In this document: positions 34,610-45,264 of the stretch, in pieces
Layout of the letters: every line of letters starts with the position of its first letter
How positions within the stretch are numbered: position 1 is the first letter of the stretch
Assembly: GCA_000827265.1 (NCBI GenBank)
Contig: KN834754.1
Location: forward strand, 264,831-328,830
Direction of reading: 5' to 3'
DNA: 64,000 bases
Origin: Collybiopsis luxurians FD-317 M1
Lineage: Eukaryota; Basidiomycota; Agaricomycetes; Agaricales; Omphalotaceae
Program-made: the position numbers and the translations under genes
Notes under the pieces: generated by a model
The model's input: only the letters and a program-made list of their open reading frames with translations
Told to the model about the DNA's origin: nothing
Databases searched by the model: none

Positions 34610-35497
34610 CTATGTTGCTTTGAGTCCAAATCGCTCTGCTCTCTTCTGCCGTCTCTCAACCTCTTCGGGATCAACTTGAGTTACAGGTGGGGCATCGCGC
34701 TTCCGCTTTGACCCCGGACCTTGTTTCCCTGATTCTGCCTTTCCATTAGCGGCACCGGCACCTAATTTCAATCCGAATCTCTCTGCGCGCGCTTTGAGTT
34801 TATCAGTATCCTATAAATATGAAAGAAGGTAAGCGTCATGAAACGTAGAATGACCAGGTAGATCACCTTTGTTGACTGGGTAGTAGGTACCTTCTGTGAC
34901 TTGGGTTCGACCAGAGGTATGCCAAATCTCTCTGCTCTTTTTCTGCGCTTTTCCAATTCAGGATCCTCTGAGGAGGAGTTCGTAGTACTAGCTGGCGGTT
35001 CCGCGGTGGCGGTAGAATCTTTTACAAGGGTAGGAGGAGGTGCTGAGGAAGAGTTTGGAGCCTGTTGAGGTGAACAAGATGAGAAGAAAAACTGTGTATA
35101 AGAATTACGTACAGAGTCTGCAGGAGGCTCGGTCTTCTGTGAGGCATGCTCTTCTACCTTGGAAGAAGAGACTTCATCTACAGTCCAGTCCAGTCTAGAG
35201 GACGAAGCAAATGAGAAGTGAAGAGAAAACGAGTCAAAACGCGTACTCTTCTGGAAGTGCAAGCTGATGAGAAATGAGCTGAGGAATATCGGAATAGTAT
35301 TGAAAACTTACAAGATCATCATTAGTGGATGTAGGCTCTGAGGGGTAAAGAGTGTTGTAGGCCTGAACGGCGGTGGTAGAAGCGAGAATTTTCGATACAA
35401 GATCTGCTTTTGTTGCTTTGGATGTTACAGAGACATTAGCTTTTGAAAGAATTGCTTTGAGATCGACGACTTTGAGAGCTTTTAGTTTGGCTTCCAT
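34610..35497 (-). CDS. THO1: SAP-domain mRNA export factor (Tho1 / SARNP)
   Basis: The N-terminal SAP domain (LKALKVVDLKAILSKANVSV, then TKADLVSKILAS) binds nucleic acid. A serine/proline/glutamate-rich middle follows. The signature is three repeats of KRAERFG-like motifs: KRRKRAERFGIPLVE, LKARAERFGLKLGA and RRQKRAERFGLKAT at the very end. Yeast Tho1 and human SARNP/CIP29 share this layout and bind the DEAD-box helicase Sub2/UAP56 through these C-terminal motifs in TREX-linked mRNA export. About four introns. A lysine-rich linker (GKQGPGSKRKRD) lies between motifs 2 and 3. It is head to head with HAP2, 143 bp between starts. Confidence 0.87.
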
Positions 35498-35640
35498 CGC
35501 GAGTAGCGCGTTGGGAAATAGAAAGTGTGACGGAGTGACATTGAGAATTGAATAAACGTGACTGACACGTGACTTTTCGGCGGGAGCTTGTCAGGGTAAG
35601 GAGCTGGCTTTGAACGAATCTGTTCGCTCATTGGCTTACG

Positions 35641-36580
35641 ATGGACCCAGTTGATCACTTGTTTACCCCCGCTTATCACCTCGACGGCTACTACAACACC
35701 AACTTTGAGCAACAGTCGTCCTTCATCAGTCCTCCAGAGCCCGTAGCTTCCACTTCCCCTCAGGTCGATGAAGAACCTCTTTATGTCAACGCCAAGCAGT
35801 ACTTTCGTATCCTCAAACGGCGCGTAGCCAGGGCGCGTCTTGAGGAGGTTCACCGTCTGTCACGTCAGAGAAAGGTATTTATTCATTTTTTTTTACCACA
35901 ATGTCTTTCATTGTCGGTATCTCTAGCCATATCTGCATGAATCTCGACACAAACATGCGATGCGACGTCCAAGAGGGCCAGGAGGCCGTTTCTTGACCGC
36001 GGAAGAAATTGCTGCTCAGCGGGCAGGGCAGGAAAATGAAGCTGGGCCATCCAATGCTGCAGATAACGACGAAGAAACGGCTGAAGACGAACACTCACCC
36101 CCAGCTGAGCCCCCGTCCCAGTCTCCGTCTCAAGTGCAGCCTCACAGCTCCCATGGTCATTCCCACGAAGAAACCTCCAATAACCCTCCCGATCCCATAA
36201 GCATTTTAAATCTCTCTCATTCCCCTCCCATAAGTCAGATTATGCCCATGCCACCCGTGCCCATTGCAGTCTCTCCCCAGGCCATGTACATCCAGCAGAG
36301 TCAGTCCCAGCCTCAGCCACGCCATCACCAGCCACAGCATCCGGCCCAGAATCAACATCAACAGCATCAGCATTCCCTTACTCAATCCCACGTTCAGATA
36401 ACTAAGGGAACCACCAACTCCGCTCCGGTCACTCTTACTTCTCCGTATCCCTCGCGTATACAGATGCATCACGTCCCCCATCCTCATGCACACGCTAGAC
36501 ATCATCATTCCCAGCTCAATTACGCTGAAGGTCTTTATCCCCCAGAACCTCCGTACGGTGCTGGACCTGTTCCCCGCTGA
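35641..36580 (+). CDS. HAP2: CCAAT-binding factor subunit A (HAP2 / NF-YA)
   Basis: The sequence-specific subunit of the heterotrimeric CCAAT factor. The Hap3/Hap5-interaction helix reads EEPLYVNAKQYFRILKRRVA followed by RARLEEVHRLSRQRK. An intron (about 35875-35929) leads to the DNA-binding helix: PYLHESRHKHAMRRPRGPGG, then RFLTAEE. The rest is disordered and glutamine/histidine/proline-rich (from about 36240), an activation-domain type composition; several runs are tandem H and Q codons. In fungi this factor drives respiratory and nitrogen genes; two OXPHOS genes (ATP5 and a complex I subunit) lie in the same window, but I see no special linkage. Start 35641 is the first ATG. Confidence 0.95.
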
Positions 36581-36747
36581 CTTTTACAACATTTATGCCT
36601 ACTCTTTCTTTTCTCTTGCTATGTGCACAGTCGTTTTCCCCGGGCTTTTTATATTCTTCTGTGCGAGGGTTTTTTGAACTTTTTATGATTATTGCGTTGT
36701 ATTAGTATTGCTTCACCCAATCCTTGTAAATCAGTTAGTAATTAGTA

Positions 36748-37485
36748 CTACTCGACATCCATCATGTCTACTTCTGGTACCGAAGTCGCCGAGGGTTCTA
36801 TGATATCGGAAGACGTCGGCGCTGGTTGTACACTATCATCTTCACGATCACCGTCTGCCGTTGTTATTGAGGGCCGCGTCAACGGCTTGTACAGGACAAG
36901 TGCCTGTCGATCTTGAAAAGCAGGTATAATATTGGAATGCTCTCGTTCTCGCTGCCGAATGCGTTCAAGAAGTACAGATGACACAACTGCATGAAGAGGC
37001 TCGGGTTCCTCTTCTTCATCCGAGGAGTCTAGATCTGTTACAATGATACCTGAAAACCGAGGCCTTGCTGAGTCTTCGGGGACTGTCATCACTATGGAGG
37101 AAGACTCACGGTCAGGCTCAGGTTCGTACCAGGAAGATCCCTTCATGTGGATTTCGGGAACCGCCAAAACAGGGGAAGCAGGCTCCTCGATGGAATCAGG
37201 TTGTATAGATGGTAACAATGAGGAAGAGTCGGAATACTCCACCTCCATTGCAGAAAATGTTTCTAAAGGAGGGGAGGGAGGAGATGTAACGCTAGGGGGG
37301 GGATTTGATGGTGAAGATATGACTCCGACAGAGGAGGCTGAGGCATGTTGCGAAGGATGTAGAGAGAGATTTGATAGTCCCCGTTCCAAAGCCGCGACCC
37401 TCCGTCGTTTCACGGAGGTTGGAAGTGATAAGGACCCTGTGTCGAGTAGCTCATCGTCCGAAGACGAAGAATGTGGTCGTTTCAT
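36748..37485 (-). CDS. Acidic disordered protein of unknown function
   Basis: A single-exon frame. From the ATG at 37485 it begins MKRPHSSSSDDELLDTG, then a basic patch SVKRRRVAALERGLSNLSLH that could act as a nuclear signal. The middle is serine/proline/glutamate-rich, with FSGIIVTDLDSSDEEEEPEP. Near the C-terminus a helix (VVSSVLLERIRQREREHSN) precedes ALVLYKPLTRP, the most family-like motif. It ends EVDMMDVE. An upstream ATG at 37605 is in frame, but that extension overlaps the promoter and has no character. Codon use and the KPL motif suggest a genuine conserved basidiomycete protein. I do not recognise it. Confidence 0.6.
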   Translation of the reverse strand: MKRPHSSSSDDELLDTGSLSLPTSVKRRRVAALERGLSNLSLHPSQHASASSVGVISSPSNPPPSVTSPPSPPLETFSAMEVEYSDSSSLLPSIQPDSIEEPASPVLAVPEIHMKGSSWYEPEPDRESSSIVMTVPEDSARPRFSGIIVTDLDSSDEEEEPEPLHAVVSSVLLERIRQREREHSNIIPAFQDRQALVLYKPLTRPSITTADGDREDDSVQPAPTSSDIIEPSATSVPEVDMMDVE

Positions 37486-37678
37486 AGAAGTCTTGTAAAA
37501 CCAAGGATGTGAAAAATATGAAGTTGCAGTAAGGGAGGCCATTTGAGAAGGTCCAAGGCCAGCACCGATGATATAAGTATTGGAAAGAGCTGTGACGCGC
37601 GCCAACGATACCTTTTATCCACGTGACCGATTTTGGAAAACGCCGAAACGGTCCGGAAATTTCTGGAAGCGTCCAAGA

Positions 37679-37730
37679 CATGGTAGATATATGCTGTTTG
37701 CATACATGGTAAATATATGCTGTTTGTATA
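37679..37730. repeat. Two tandem copies of a 26-bp unit
   Basis: CATGGTAGATATATGCTGTT plus TGCATA is followed directly by a copy differing at two positions (A for G and T for C). It lies 20 bp beyond the stop of the isoprenylcysteine methyltransferase gene, in its probable 3' untranslated region. No function is evident. Confidence 0.85.
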
Positions 37731-37750
37731 TTTACAGTTGTACAAAAAAA

Positions 37751-38711
37751 TCAATAAACTCCCCAAAATAGTTGATACGGCACTCTCTCCGCCCAGTTCC
37801 TCCACTCTTGCCCAAATCTTTCTTCTAGCGCTTGGTCTTCCTTTGGTATCCGCTTCAACAGGCCGACTGTGATCAGTCCCGTTATTAAGAAATAAGTTAT
37901 GCTCATGGCCAGTCCAAATGGAGTGTTCAGGGCTCTACATTCTCTCAGCCACGATCCCTAGACTCAGTTCGTGATATAATGCATCTCAATAAAAAGTTTG
38001 TTGCTACCCACCGACGCCCCATGAACGAATACAATACCAACGATGGTACACAAAACTCCAGTATATGCAGGGTGCCTAGCAAATCATCGCTCAAGCCAGA
38101 ATTTCAAGGGAAAAAAATCACTTGTACCTAACAAAAGCATACGGACCGGACGTAATCAACTTGTGCTCCTTCATAATGCTCATCTCAAACGTAAATAAGC
38201 GACCGAGCTCGCGGTAGCAGAGATAACGAATGCATCCCCCTAGAACAGCAAGAGTGGTACCAACAAGAAATATCGGTGCAGGGTACAGGTAGACTGAGGA
38301 CGAGTTTGAGATCCAGTCCGACGGCGACAGGTCAGGCAGAACTGGCTTCTCGACTCGAAGCGGTCGGTGCACATGCATGCCAAGAGCCTCTAGGATACTC
38401 TCTGCTAATGTATCGTATCCAAAGGTATAAGAAGAGACAAGTAATATTTCTATAGACGCCGCGAGCCAACAAATGAGCTGCATTGAACAAAGGTAATGAG
38501 GTAGCAGTTCAAATAAAGATGGGTAATTTCCATCTACCTTGATAACCATAGGACCCCCTCTCTGCTTCAAAACAATCTCCCAGCTGGTGGAAGGAGCCTC
38601 GTCGCTCTTTGCCGGTGGAGGGTGGGGCGGGGTTGCTGTAATTTGCAGGCCTATAGTAGCGAGAAGGACGCATACGACTTTGGCCAAGGAGAAAAGGATG
38701 CTTGCTCCCAT
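37751..38711 (-). CDS. STE14: Protein-S-isoprenylcysteine O-methyltransferase
   Basis: Methylates the C-terminal prenylcysteine of Ras-like GTPases and lipopeptide pheromones at the ER membrane. The N-terminus (MGASILFSLAKVVCVLLATI) is a transmembrane segment. A further intron (38477-38541) joins GGPMVIK to LICWLAASIEILLVSSY. Then SVYLYPAPIFLVGTTLAVLG and IRYLCYRELGRLFTFEMSI. The methyltransferase core, ITSGPYAFVRYKHPAYTGVL, is split by an intron and carries the S-adenosylmethionine-binding HPxYxG. The C-terminal part ends ALEERFGQEWRNWAERVPYQ. Mushrooms often carry several paralogues, so STE14 orthology is not certain. An upstream in-frame ATG at 38765 would add 18 soluble residues. Confidence 0.87.
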
Positions 38712-38765
38712 TTCTACCACGATATCTGTGAAACGAGAAGGACGAGAAGAGATGCGATGCGGCAA

Positions 38766-39815
38766 AAAGGATAAAATTAAAGAGGTAAGGACTAGAGCAG
38801 ATGGGAAAGCAGCGGGCTGTAAAGACGGTAAGATACGTCAATGGGGGGGCCAATTCCGACTTGCTAGACCAGTCATATATGGGTTGCATGAGGCTGGGCT
38901 ATACATGGTACCGCTTTGGAAGAGAGTCAAAGAATCGGATGACGGAGTTTACCTTTTAGGATTTTCTTTCCATTCACTAACCATGATCCACGTATCTGTA
39001 TCTATGTCCCTTGAGCTCCTAAATGACAATACAAATGATTTCCCTTCCTTGTCATCAAAGCCGTCCTATTGCTCAGGACGTCTTTATCGGACTTGGCTCG
39101 AGAAGTTAGAGATTTCTTCCTTTTGCTTGCCTATTTCTCGTCGCGAGGACCAAACCAATATCCCCAAAAAGTAGACCGGGGCTCTGACGTTCGGGTGTTC
39201 TCCAGTGAATGTTCGGATTCTTTTTCGTAAACATCGATAACGTCCCTGTTCACCTGGAGCACTTTTTTTTTTGTACTTTTAAAACGACGTTATCGGCACT
39301 GATAGAGTAACTCCGATACTTGGACACACAAACTGTTGCTGCTTCGTACGTACCCACCGGCACGGAGTGCTCAGATTGTCAGCTTGTCTACTTGTATCCA
39401 AGCACCGAATTTGCCTAAGCCCAACAGGTGGTTGTTCGGTTTGAGCTGGTTTCGAAAGGGGCCCTGCAGCGTTCCGATCACTCTTCCATTCATATCTGCA
39501 CAACAAACCTAACCTTGGAGGAGGATTGAAGGGGTAATTTGTCGTTTGGAGGAGGATTGAGCCGGAAGAAGCATCCTGTCCTATTCACTAACCAGTCACG
39601 AAGCTATTATCAGTCAATATTACCGTGCCTCAGTGTTCGTGGTCCTCCGTCGATCCACGAATAATAGTACTCATGTGTGTAGGGGTAAGTTTTCTCGGGA
39701 CGAAGCTCAGCAGGACGTATTGTCAGCCACAACCAGGTGTATTCAGTAGTTGCTCTAAGAATTTGTTAATTTAAATACAGCGTGTAATGCGGCGGCTGGC
39801 TTTTCCCCGGTCACC
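38766..39815. other. Intergenic, about 1 kb
   Basis: Lies between the starts of the methyltransferase gene and the 3' end of ATP5, both on the minus strand. Plus-strand frames here (to 39174) are antisense to the methyltransferase and carry no domain. A 15-bp direct repeat (TTGGAGGAGGATTGA) occurs at 39515-39529 and 39546-39560. Nothing else is seen. Confidence 0.5.
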
Positions 39816-40567
39816 TCAAACGGACACTAGAGGTGGAAAGATATTGGAACCAGCTCAAGGACCAAAAAAAAAAGAAGAGACATACGTTGCAGAGCGGCAT
39901 TGAGCTTTGTGACACGCGACTGCGCGCTAAGGTCAATGGTTTTGTCGCCGAAGTCTACGACGAGACCGCCAAGGACAGCCGGGTTCACCTGCGACGGAAA
40001 TTGAAAAAAATGAAGACACGTAGATCAGCTTATACTTGCCTTGTTAGTGACTTTTAACGTCTTGGCCTTTTGAGCGGTCTGCGACTGCTTCAGTGTCGAT
40101 TCCAGGCGCGAGAGAATGTCCTTGGGAAGTGGTGAAGCAGAAGTCACGGTGACATTAAGCTCTCCGTTGTACTGAGCAACAAGTTCGTTGAACCCCTCGA
40201 TAACACCCTCAACCTCTGCCAATCTTCCGTTTTCCGACAACACTGTCAACAGGTTCTTGGTCAGGTCTGAAACTGGTTCCTTTTTCGTGCCAGCGCTGTC
40301 GAGGGTCTTGAAAACAGATGCAAGACCAGCCGCTCTGTCTTTAGCGGAGAGAGTCGGATTGCGAACAAAGGCATCAATGTCTTTGTTCTGCTTCAAAGTA
40401 GCGGTGAAGGTAGCAAGTTCAGAGTGAACTTTGGCGAGGGTCTGGGGAGATTTTGCTAAGGCAGCATTGTAAACGGCGTTGGAATATTTCGAGGCAATGG
40501 CCGAAGCTGCACGACGACCTGCGAGAGAAGCAAAAGACGTGGAACGGGCTGAGGACGCGAGCAACAT
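39816..40567 (-). CDS. ATP5: ATP synthase subunit 5 (OSCP)
   Basis: The oligomycin-sensitivity-conferring subunit that ties the peripheral stalk to F1 in mitochondria. It has a basic presequence (MLLASSARSTSFASLAGRRA), then SKYSNAVYNAALAKSPQTLA, the conserved first helix pair. In the C-terminal domain are VIEGFNELVAQYNGELNVTV and LESTLKQSQTAQKAKTLKV. A GC-AG intron (39989-40039) leads to VNPAVLGGLVVDFGDKTIDL, the family signature, and SRVTKLNAALQ. A last tiny exon gives SV and the stop at 39816. Without the GC donor the reading frame stops after NKASIS and the signature is lost. Normal length for OSCP. Confidence 0.95.
39989..40039 (-). other. GC-AG intron in ATP5
   Basis: The exon ends ACTAACAAG, the donor is GCAAGT and the acceptor is GTCGCAG; 51 nt. 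It restores KVTNKVNPAVLGGLVVDFGD, which is part of the OSCP signature, so the call is secure. Confidence 0.9.
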
Positions 40568-40951
40568 TGTGCCAAATGGAAGGAATGGAGCAACTCGGAA
40601 GGATGCGATTTTCCACCGGAATGGGTCGGGCCGGCCGAGCTGCCGAATGAGCCGCAGTCCCGTCCTTCCGAAGCTTGTAAGCGCGATTTGAGCTCAGTGG
40701 AGTTGACTACGTCCTACGACATCCAAGACGTCTTCCGCTGATTTTTTTCTTTCTTGTTTTCAGACCGCCATCATCTTTCCTTTGTTCCAATAGAAGCTGT
40801 AGAGCGCGAAGATAAACGCTTTTTGACCGGACAATAGAAGAACCTCCGTAAAAGGAACAATAGCACATTCATTATCATAAAACAATAATAGTGCACACGC
40901 TGTTCCCTTGTTTCTCCCTACTTTCTTCTAACGTCCACGTTCACGGTCATC
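40568..40951. promoter_or_regulatory. Shared promoter region of ATP5 and the TRP-like gene
   Basis: 384 bp between divergent start codons. It contains a CCAAT box at about 40786-40790 (TTCCAATAG), a possible site for the HAP complex, and a pyrimidine-rich leader before the plus-strand ATG. No gene is seen. Regulatory function is inferred from position only. Confidence 0.4.
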
Positions 40952-43278
40952 ATGTTTTCTTCCCTCGCCCGGCTGCGAGTCTTTGCTTTCACGACTTTCG
41001 CTCTTCCCGTCCTATCTCAAGCCCTGCAAGGCTCGCTATGTACGTACAGCATACGTTCTCTAGCAGATCCCCTTCCTGACGATTCGTCCAGTTACAAGCT
41101 CTGTGACTTATTGCAGTCCCCCCGAAACTCTTCTCGTTCAACAGTTTGATGTCGAATACTTTGCTGCAAACCAATCGATATCCTTCAACATATCCGCCGA
41201 GAGCGTCGTGCGTAAAAGCTTTTCCGATTTTCGGAATCTGCTCATTTTTTTTTTTTGCAGGAATCCAATGTTAATGTCTCCGCCAGTATGCTCGTGAACG
41301 CGTTTGGAATAGACATAGTGAACATCACGATCGATCTATGTGATATCCTCAACGGAGCTCTTTGTCCACTCCCAGAGTACAATTTCACTGGTGCAGATTC
41401 CATATCCCTTCCGGACAAATTCAGCAGCAAGGTACCTTCGATTGCTTTCAAAGTACCAGACCTGGAAGCTTTTGCCCAGCTGACACTCGTCGAAGTGGGT
41501 ACTGGCAACGTCAAGGCCTGTGTGCAGGCAACCTTATCCAATGGACTATCCACTCATCAGACCGCAGTCGAGTGGACTACAGGTGGCATCACGTTGTTCG
41601 CACTCCTCGTGGCATTGTGGCAGTCATTTTCTCCAACCGCCGTCCTTCCATATCGTTTACTAGATCTCATCTACTTATTCCAGAGCATTGCGACTTCAGC
41701 GTTGCTTGACCTAAATTATCCAGTCACCTACCGCTCATTTGCACTCAATTTCGCATGGGCTTTGTCCTTGTTTTCGTCGAGCACCGACTCGATGCAAGGT
41801 TCCATTAACAACATGCGAGCTCTCACTGGCGGTGGTCTCACCAACTCCACCTCAGCTTCCGCCGTTGGTTTTGTCAACCGGAAGCTCAGTCCTTTCAACA
41901 CAATTGCCTCGACGGGAGGTATACTGTCTGTATCGCCACTAGCCAAAAGGACTGCCGACTTACTCCTTCATCGGCGGGACGTAGCAGTCGTTACCGCGGA
42001 GACGGATAATGTCCTTCAAGCAGGTATACCCATCTACGTCTCTACTATTAACATTGCGGCCGCGAATGCCTTTATGACCGTGTTTCTATGCACTCTTATC
42101 TTGATTGCAATTACGGTATTCGTCATTGCTGTTGGATGGGCATCGCTTTTCGTGACGGAGCGATTCCAACGTCAAGGTCATCCTTCAGAGCACAGACGCG
42201 TTTATTGGTCCTGGGTTCGTGCTTGGGTTTTGCGTTTGGTAAGTTATTCTTGCGCTGCAGGTTAAATCTCTATTGACATAATGTATATTAGTGTTTGATT
42301 ATGTCCATGCCGATCCTCGTGTTTGCGTTCTATCAATGGACGCTAAAGGACTCTTGGTTGTCGATCCTTTTTGCCGTGATTTCCTTTTTAGCAGTCACGG
42401 GTGTCATTTGTTACTCCAGCTTCACTATCATTCGTACAGTCCGTCATTCCGAACCTTCAACATTGTACACTCATTCACTCCTTGGCTCCTATGGCCCCCT
42501 TTATGGCCAATATCTTTCCACGAGATATATTTTCTTCCTCATGGTGCTCGCCGCTGTGTTTCTCAGAGCAATCTTCATTTCGTTCGTGCAATCAGCAGGA
42601 TTAGCGCAGGTCATACTCCTTCTCATTCTTGAGATTGCGCTAGTTGCTGCTCTACTTGTCGTACGCCCCCACAAGACTCGCGGCGCCGATGTATTTTCAA
42701 GTTTCTTGGGCATCGTTCGTGTTGTCTGCACGGGGTTGATGATTGCGTTCGTCGAAAGCATCAATGTCAAAGCGATTCCACGATATGCTATTGGTCTCGT
42801 TCTTGCTGTCATCTACGCAATTACTATCATTTTGGTGATTGTCAACCTGATCCTACACTCTGGCATTCGACACCTATGGAAGCGCCGCGATACTTCTCGA
42901 CGTTTATCATTGCAGGAGTCTTCCAATAGCACGCTGGAAAAAGGTGGACATTCTCCATCGAATTATTCTGCCAGTGATCTCTTTGGACGTCCCATGAACC
43001 CAACCCCGGAAAGAAATGTGCCTCTAGATCCTGAAGTTAACCAACCGTATAATCCTTCAAGTCCCACTGCCACAATAGATTACGCCAGTACTCGCCAAAG
43101 GGACTCACAGTCAACAACATTTGGCTCAGTACTTCCTCGTCGCTGGTCGTTCACTCCCCTTCATACTCCAACAGAATCGTCTGCGCTGGATCATTCTCCT
43201 CCATTTGAGGGCACACTTGCCAGGACCTCCGAAGAGGAGATAGAATCGACTCCGCATGCGCCCTCGAAATCTGGTTGA
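40952..43278 (+). CDS. TRP/FLC-like multi-pass membrane protein
   Basis: A cleavable signal peptide (MFSSLARLRVFAFTTFALPV) is followed by an ML-like luminal domain assembled over three exons: TPPETLLVQQFDVEYFAANQ, SISFNISAESV, and NVSASMLVNAFGIDIVNIT with LCDILNGALCPLPEYNF. Then come about nine hydrophobic segments, from TTGGITLFALLVALWQSF through IYVSTINIAAANAFMTVFLC, FLMVLAAVFLRAIFISFV and VILLLILEIALVAALLVV, and a cytosolic serine/proline tail. This is the plan of the fungal FLC/Pkd2 family (ML-like plus TRP domains), linked to calcium, FAD transport and cell-wall integrity. Introns are at about 41043-41116, 41213-41260 and 42240-42291. Transport substrate cannot be read from sequence. Confidence 0.87.
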
Positions 43279-43656
43279 GACCTTTCGTTATAGAAAGACG
43301 TGATTTATCAGTATTTGCCTTGCTTTCTTAAAATACTCCAATCATCTTAGTCGCATCGTTGCATCTCAATCATTATCCCAGTTACACACTCCTTGGACAT
43401 TTGCTGTTTTCTCACTGCATGCTACATAGAGTTCAGCTTAACTGTATCAAACACTGCTATTCTTGTATACAATAACTGCGCATTTTTTATAGATCGTTGT
43501 CCTAATTTAGTTCTTGTAATTATCTAGTATTCGCTGACCTCGACATAGAGTCTGAATAAGACGAGTTGCCTAGTGTTACTTTAGAAGTCTTGGAAGCGAA
43601 AGTTTACATTTACGCCATTCTTTCTTTCCGACCACCATCACGAGCCTCGGTATCCC
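43279..43656. other. Intergenic, no gene seen
   Basis: About 380 bp, AT-rich, between two plus-strand genes. Probably the 3' untranslated region of the TRP-like gene plus the promoter of the cysteine-rich gene. No repeat or RNA is seen. Confidence 0.5.
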
Positions 43657-45062
43657 ATGTACCTGCTCGTCTCGCTGTCATGGCTTTCCCTCGTTTATGC
43701 AGGAAGCGCAAACTTCGGAGATCCTTGCAGCCTTTCGGATAATCGCCTTCAAGTTGGTACCTACCAGTTCTACAGCGACTGCAATTCAGTCACATACTGC
43801 GCACCGAATAATACTTGTGCTCACCGGGGTTGTAGAAAAGACGATTTTCCATTTGGATATCCTCAAGATTCAGACAGTATTCCTCCAAAATGTCCGAGAG
43901 GTCAATTTTGTCCAGATGAAATGGATGCTTGCCAGGATGTTTTGCTAGTCGGAAGCGCTTGCCAAATGAACCGAGACGGTTAGCATTTTTTTCCCCCTAC
44001 CGCTCATTCACTAGTAATGGATATTCAACTCTCCTTGCAGATCAATGTGAAGGACCGCCAAATTTTAGACAGCTGGCAGACACGACACATCGGGGCTTGA
44101 ATGTTAATGGATCTGTTTGTCTCAACAACGTTTGCATGTGCGTAAACATTGAGTACACTCGACAGACTCCTTTTAATCTCTCCGTCCGTACAGGTGGGCA
44201 AATGTGACAGAGAATGAGGATTGCGTGGTACAAAACACCGCGTACATTGGTTATACTGCCAGTGGTGGAGAGTTCATCGATATCGTGTCGCGGTACGATG
44301 TGAATTTAATATGTATCTTATTCAACACTTAACCTCTCGTCAGTGGAAATTGCCGGGTCGGACTTTACTGCGATGCGCAAACGCTGAAATGTTTCCAAGA
44401 GAAGAATCTCGGCGAAGCGTGCGACGCTGACAAGGAGTTGGTCTCTGTCATATTTACGCAGTGCGCTTGTGCTCACTTTCAACTTCCAGGTGTTCTACCT
44501 GGAATTGTCTTGCATCCGGAGTTTGTGGTGCCGACCAAGCCTTGGTCCACCAGGTCGGTGCCTGGGTATACGTTGTCGTCAGTATAGGCATTATCGGAGG
44601 TAATCAACTCCTCGTATTCATACTTCTCGATCTCGATGCTTACCGGAATCTAGGCATGTTTGGGACTCTCATCGGACTCTTCATTCTACATCGAAAACAG
44701 CGGGACGCAGAACGAGAACGGCGAATGCAGTACTGGCGAGAACAGGTAGGTTCTGCAAGCATTTTTGACCTAGGCGGCTGCTCATATATTGGTAGAATGC
44801 GTTTCATCAAAATTTGTCTCAGATGCGAGAGGCTGCGCGAACGTCAATCATGTCCTTGCCCGCCGGACGTAGTACTCAGAGTACATTTTATGGTGGAAAT
44901 AATTCGGATGAATCCCATATGCCTATGATGCAGAGTACGGGGCATAGAACGTCAACGCTGCGAAATCACTTTGAAGATGATGGCAATTCGGAAGAGTACG
45001 ACGACAGCATTGTGAATATGCAGCATGCCGTTCAAACGAGAAGAGATGATGGGCGATTTTAG
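43657..45062 (+). CDS. Cysteine-rich single-pass membrane protein, unknown function
   Basis: A signal peptide (MYLLVSLSWLSLVYAGSA) leads to an ectodomain with about 24 regularly spaced cysteines: FGDPCSLSDNRLQVGTY, VTYCAPNNTCAHRGCRKDDF, CPRGQFCPDEMDACQD, SVCLNNVC, NCRVGLYCDAQTLKCFQEKN and CSTWNCLASGVCGADQ. One transmembrane helix follows (VGAWVYVVVSIGIIGGMFGT, LIGLFILH), then a basic cytosolic tail (RKQRDAERERRMQYWREQ) and a serine/asparagine-rich end. Five or so introns, each restoring a cysteine motif. The pattern of short disulphide-rich modules recalls fungal surface proteins, but I cannot name the family. It looks intact. Confidence 0.72.
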
Positions 45063-45264
45063 GCTGAGAACGATGGATTTACCATATCTACGTACTGGGA
45101 ATATACACTTAGTCTACACATATACACAGAGGACATTTTTCTGGACAGCTTAAATTTTAATTACGTAAAACGCATTGACTGACGACACCAATAGAAATCG
45201 GGTCTCTTCTCCACCATCAGGTACGCGCAGCGACAGCACCACGACTACGACGAGGAGGCCCGCA

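Noticed and set aside
37043..37498. 151-codon plus-strand frame rich in glycine and glutamate
   Set aside because: Mirror of the acidic serine/glutamate-rich protein on the minus strand; low complexity explains the open frame.
38539..39174. 211-codon plus-strand frame next to the methyltransferase
   Set aside because: Overlaps the antisense of the methyltransferase 5' end and its promoter; composition is random and no domain is visible.
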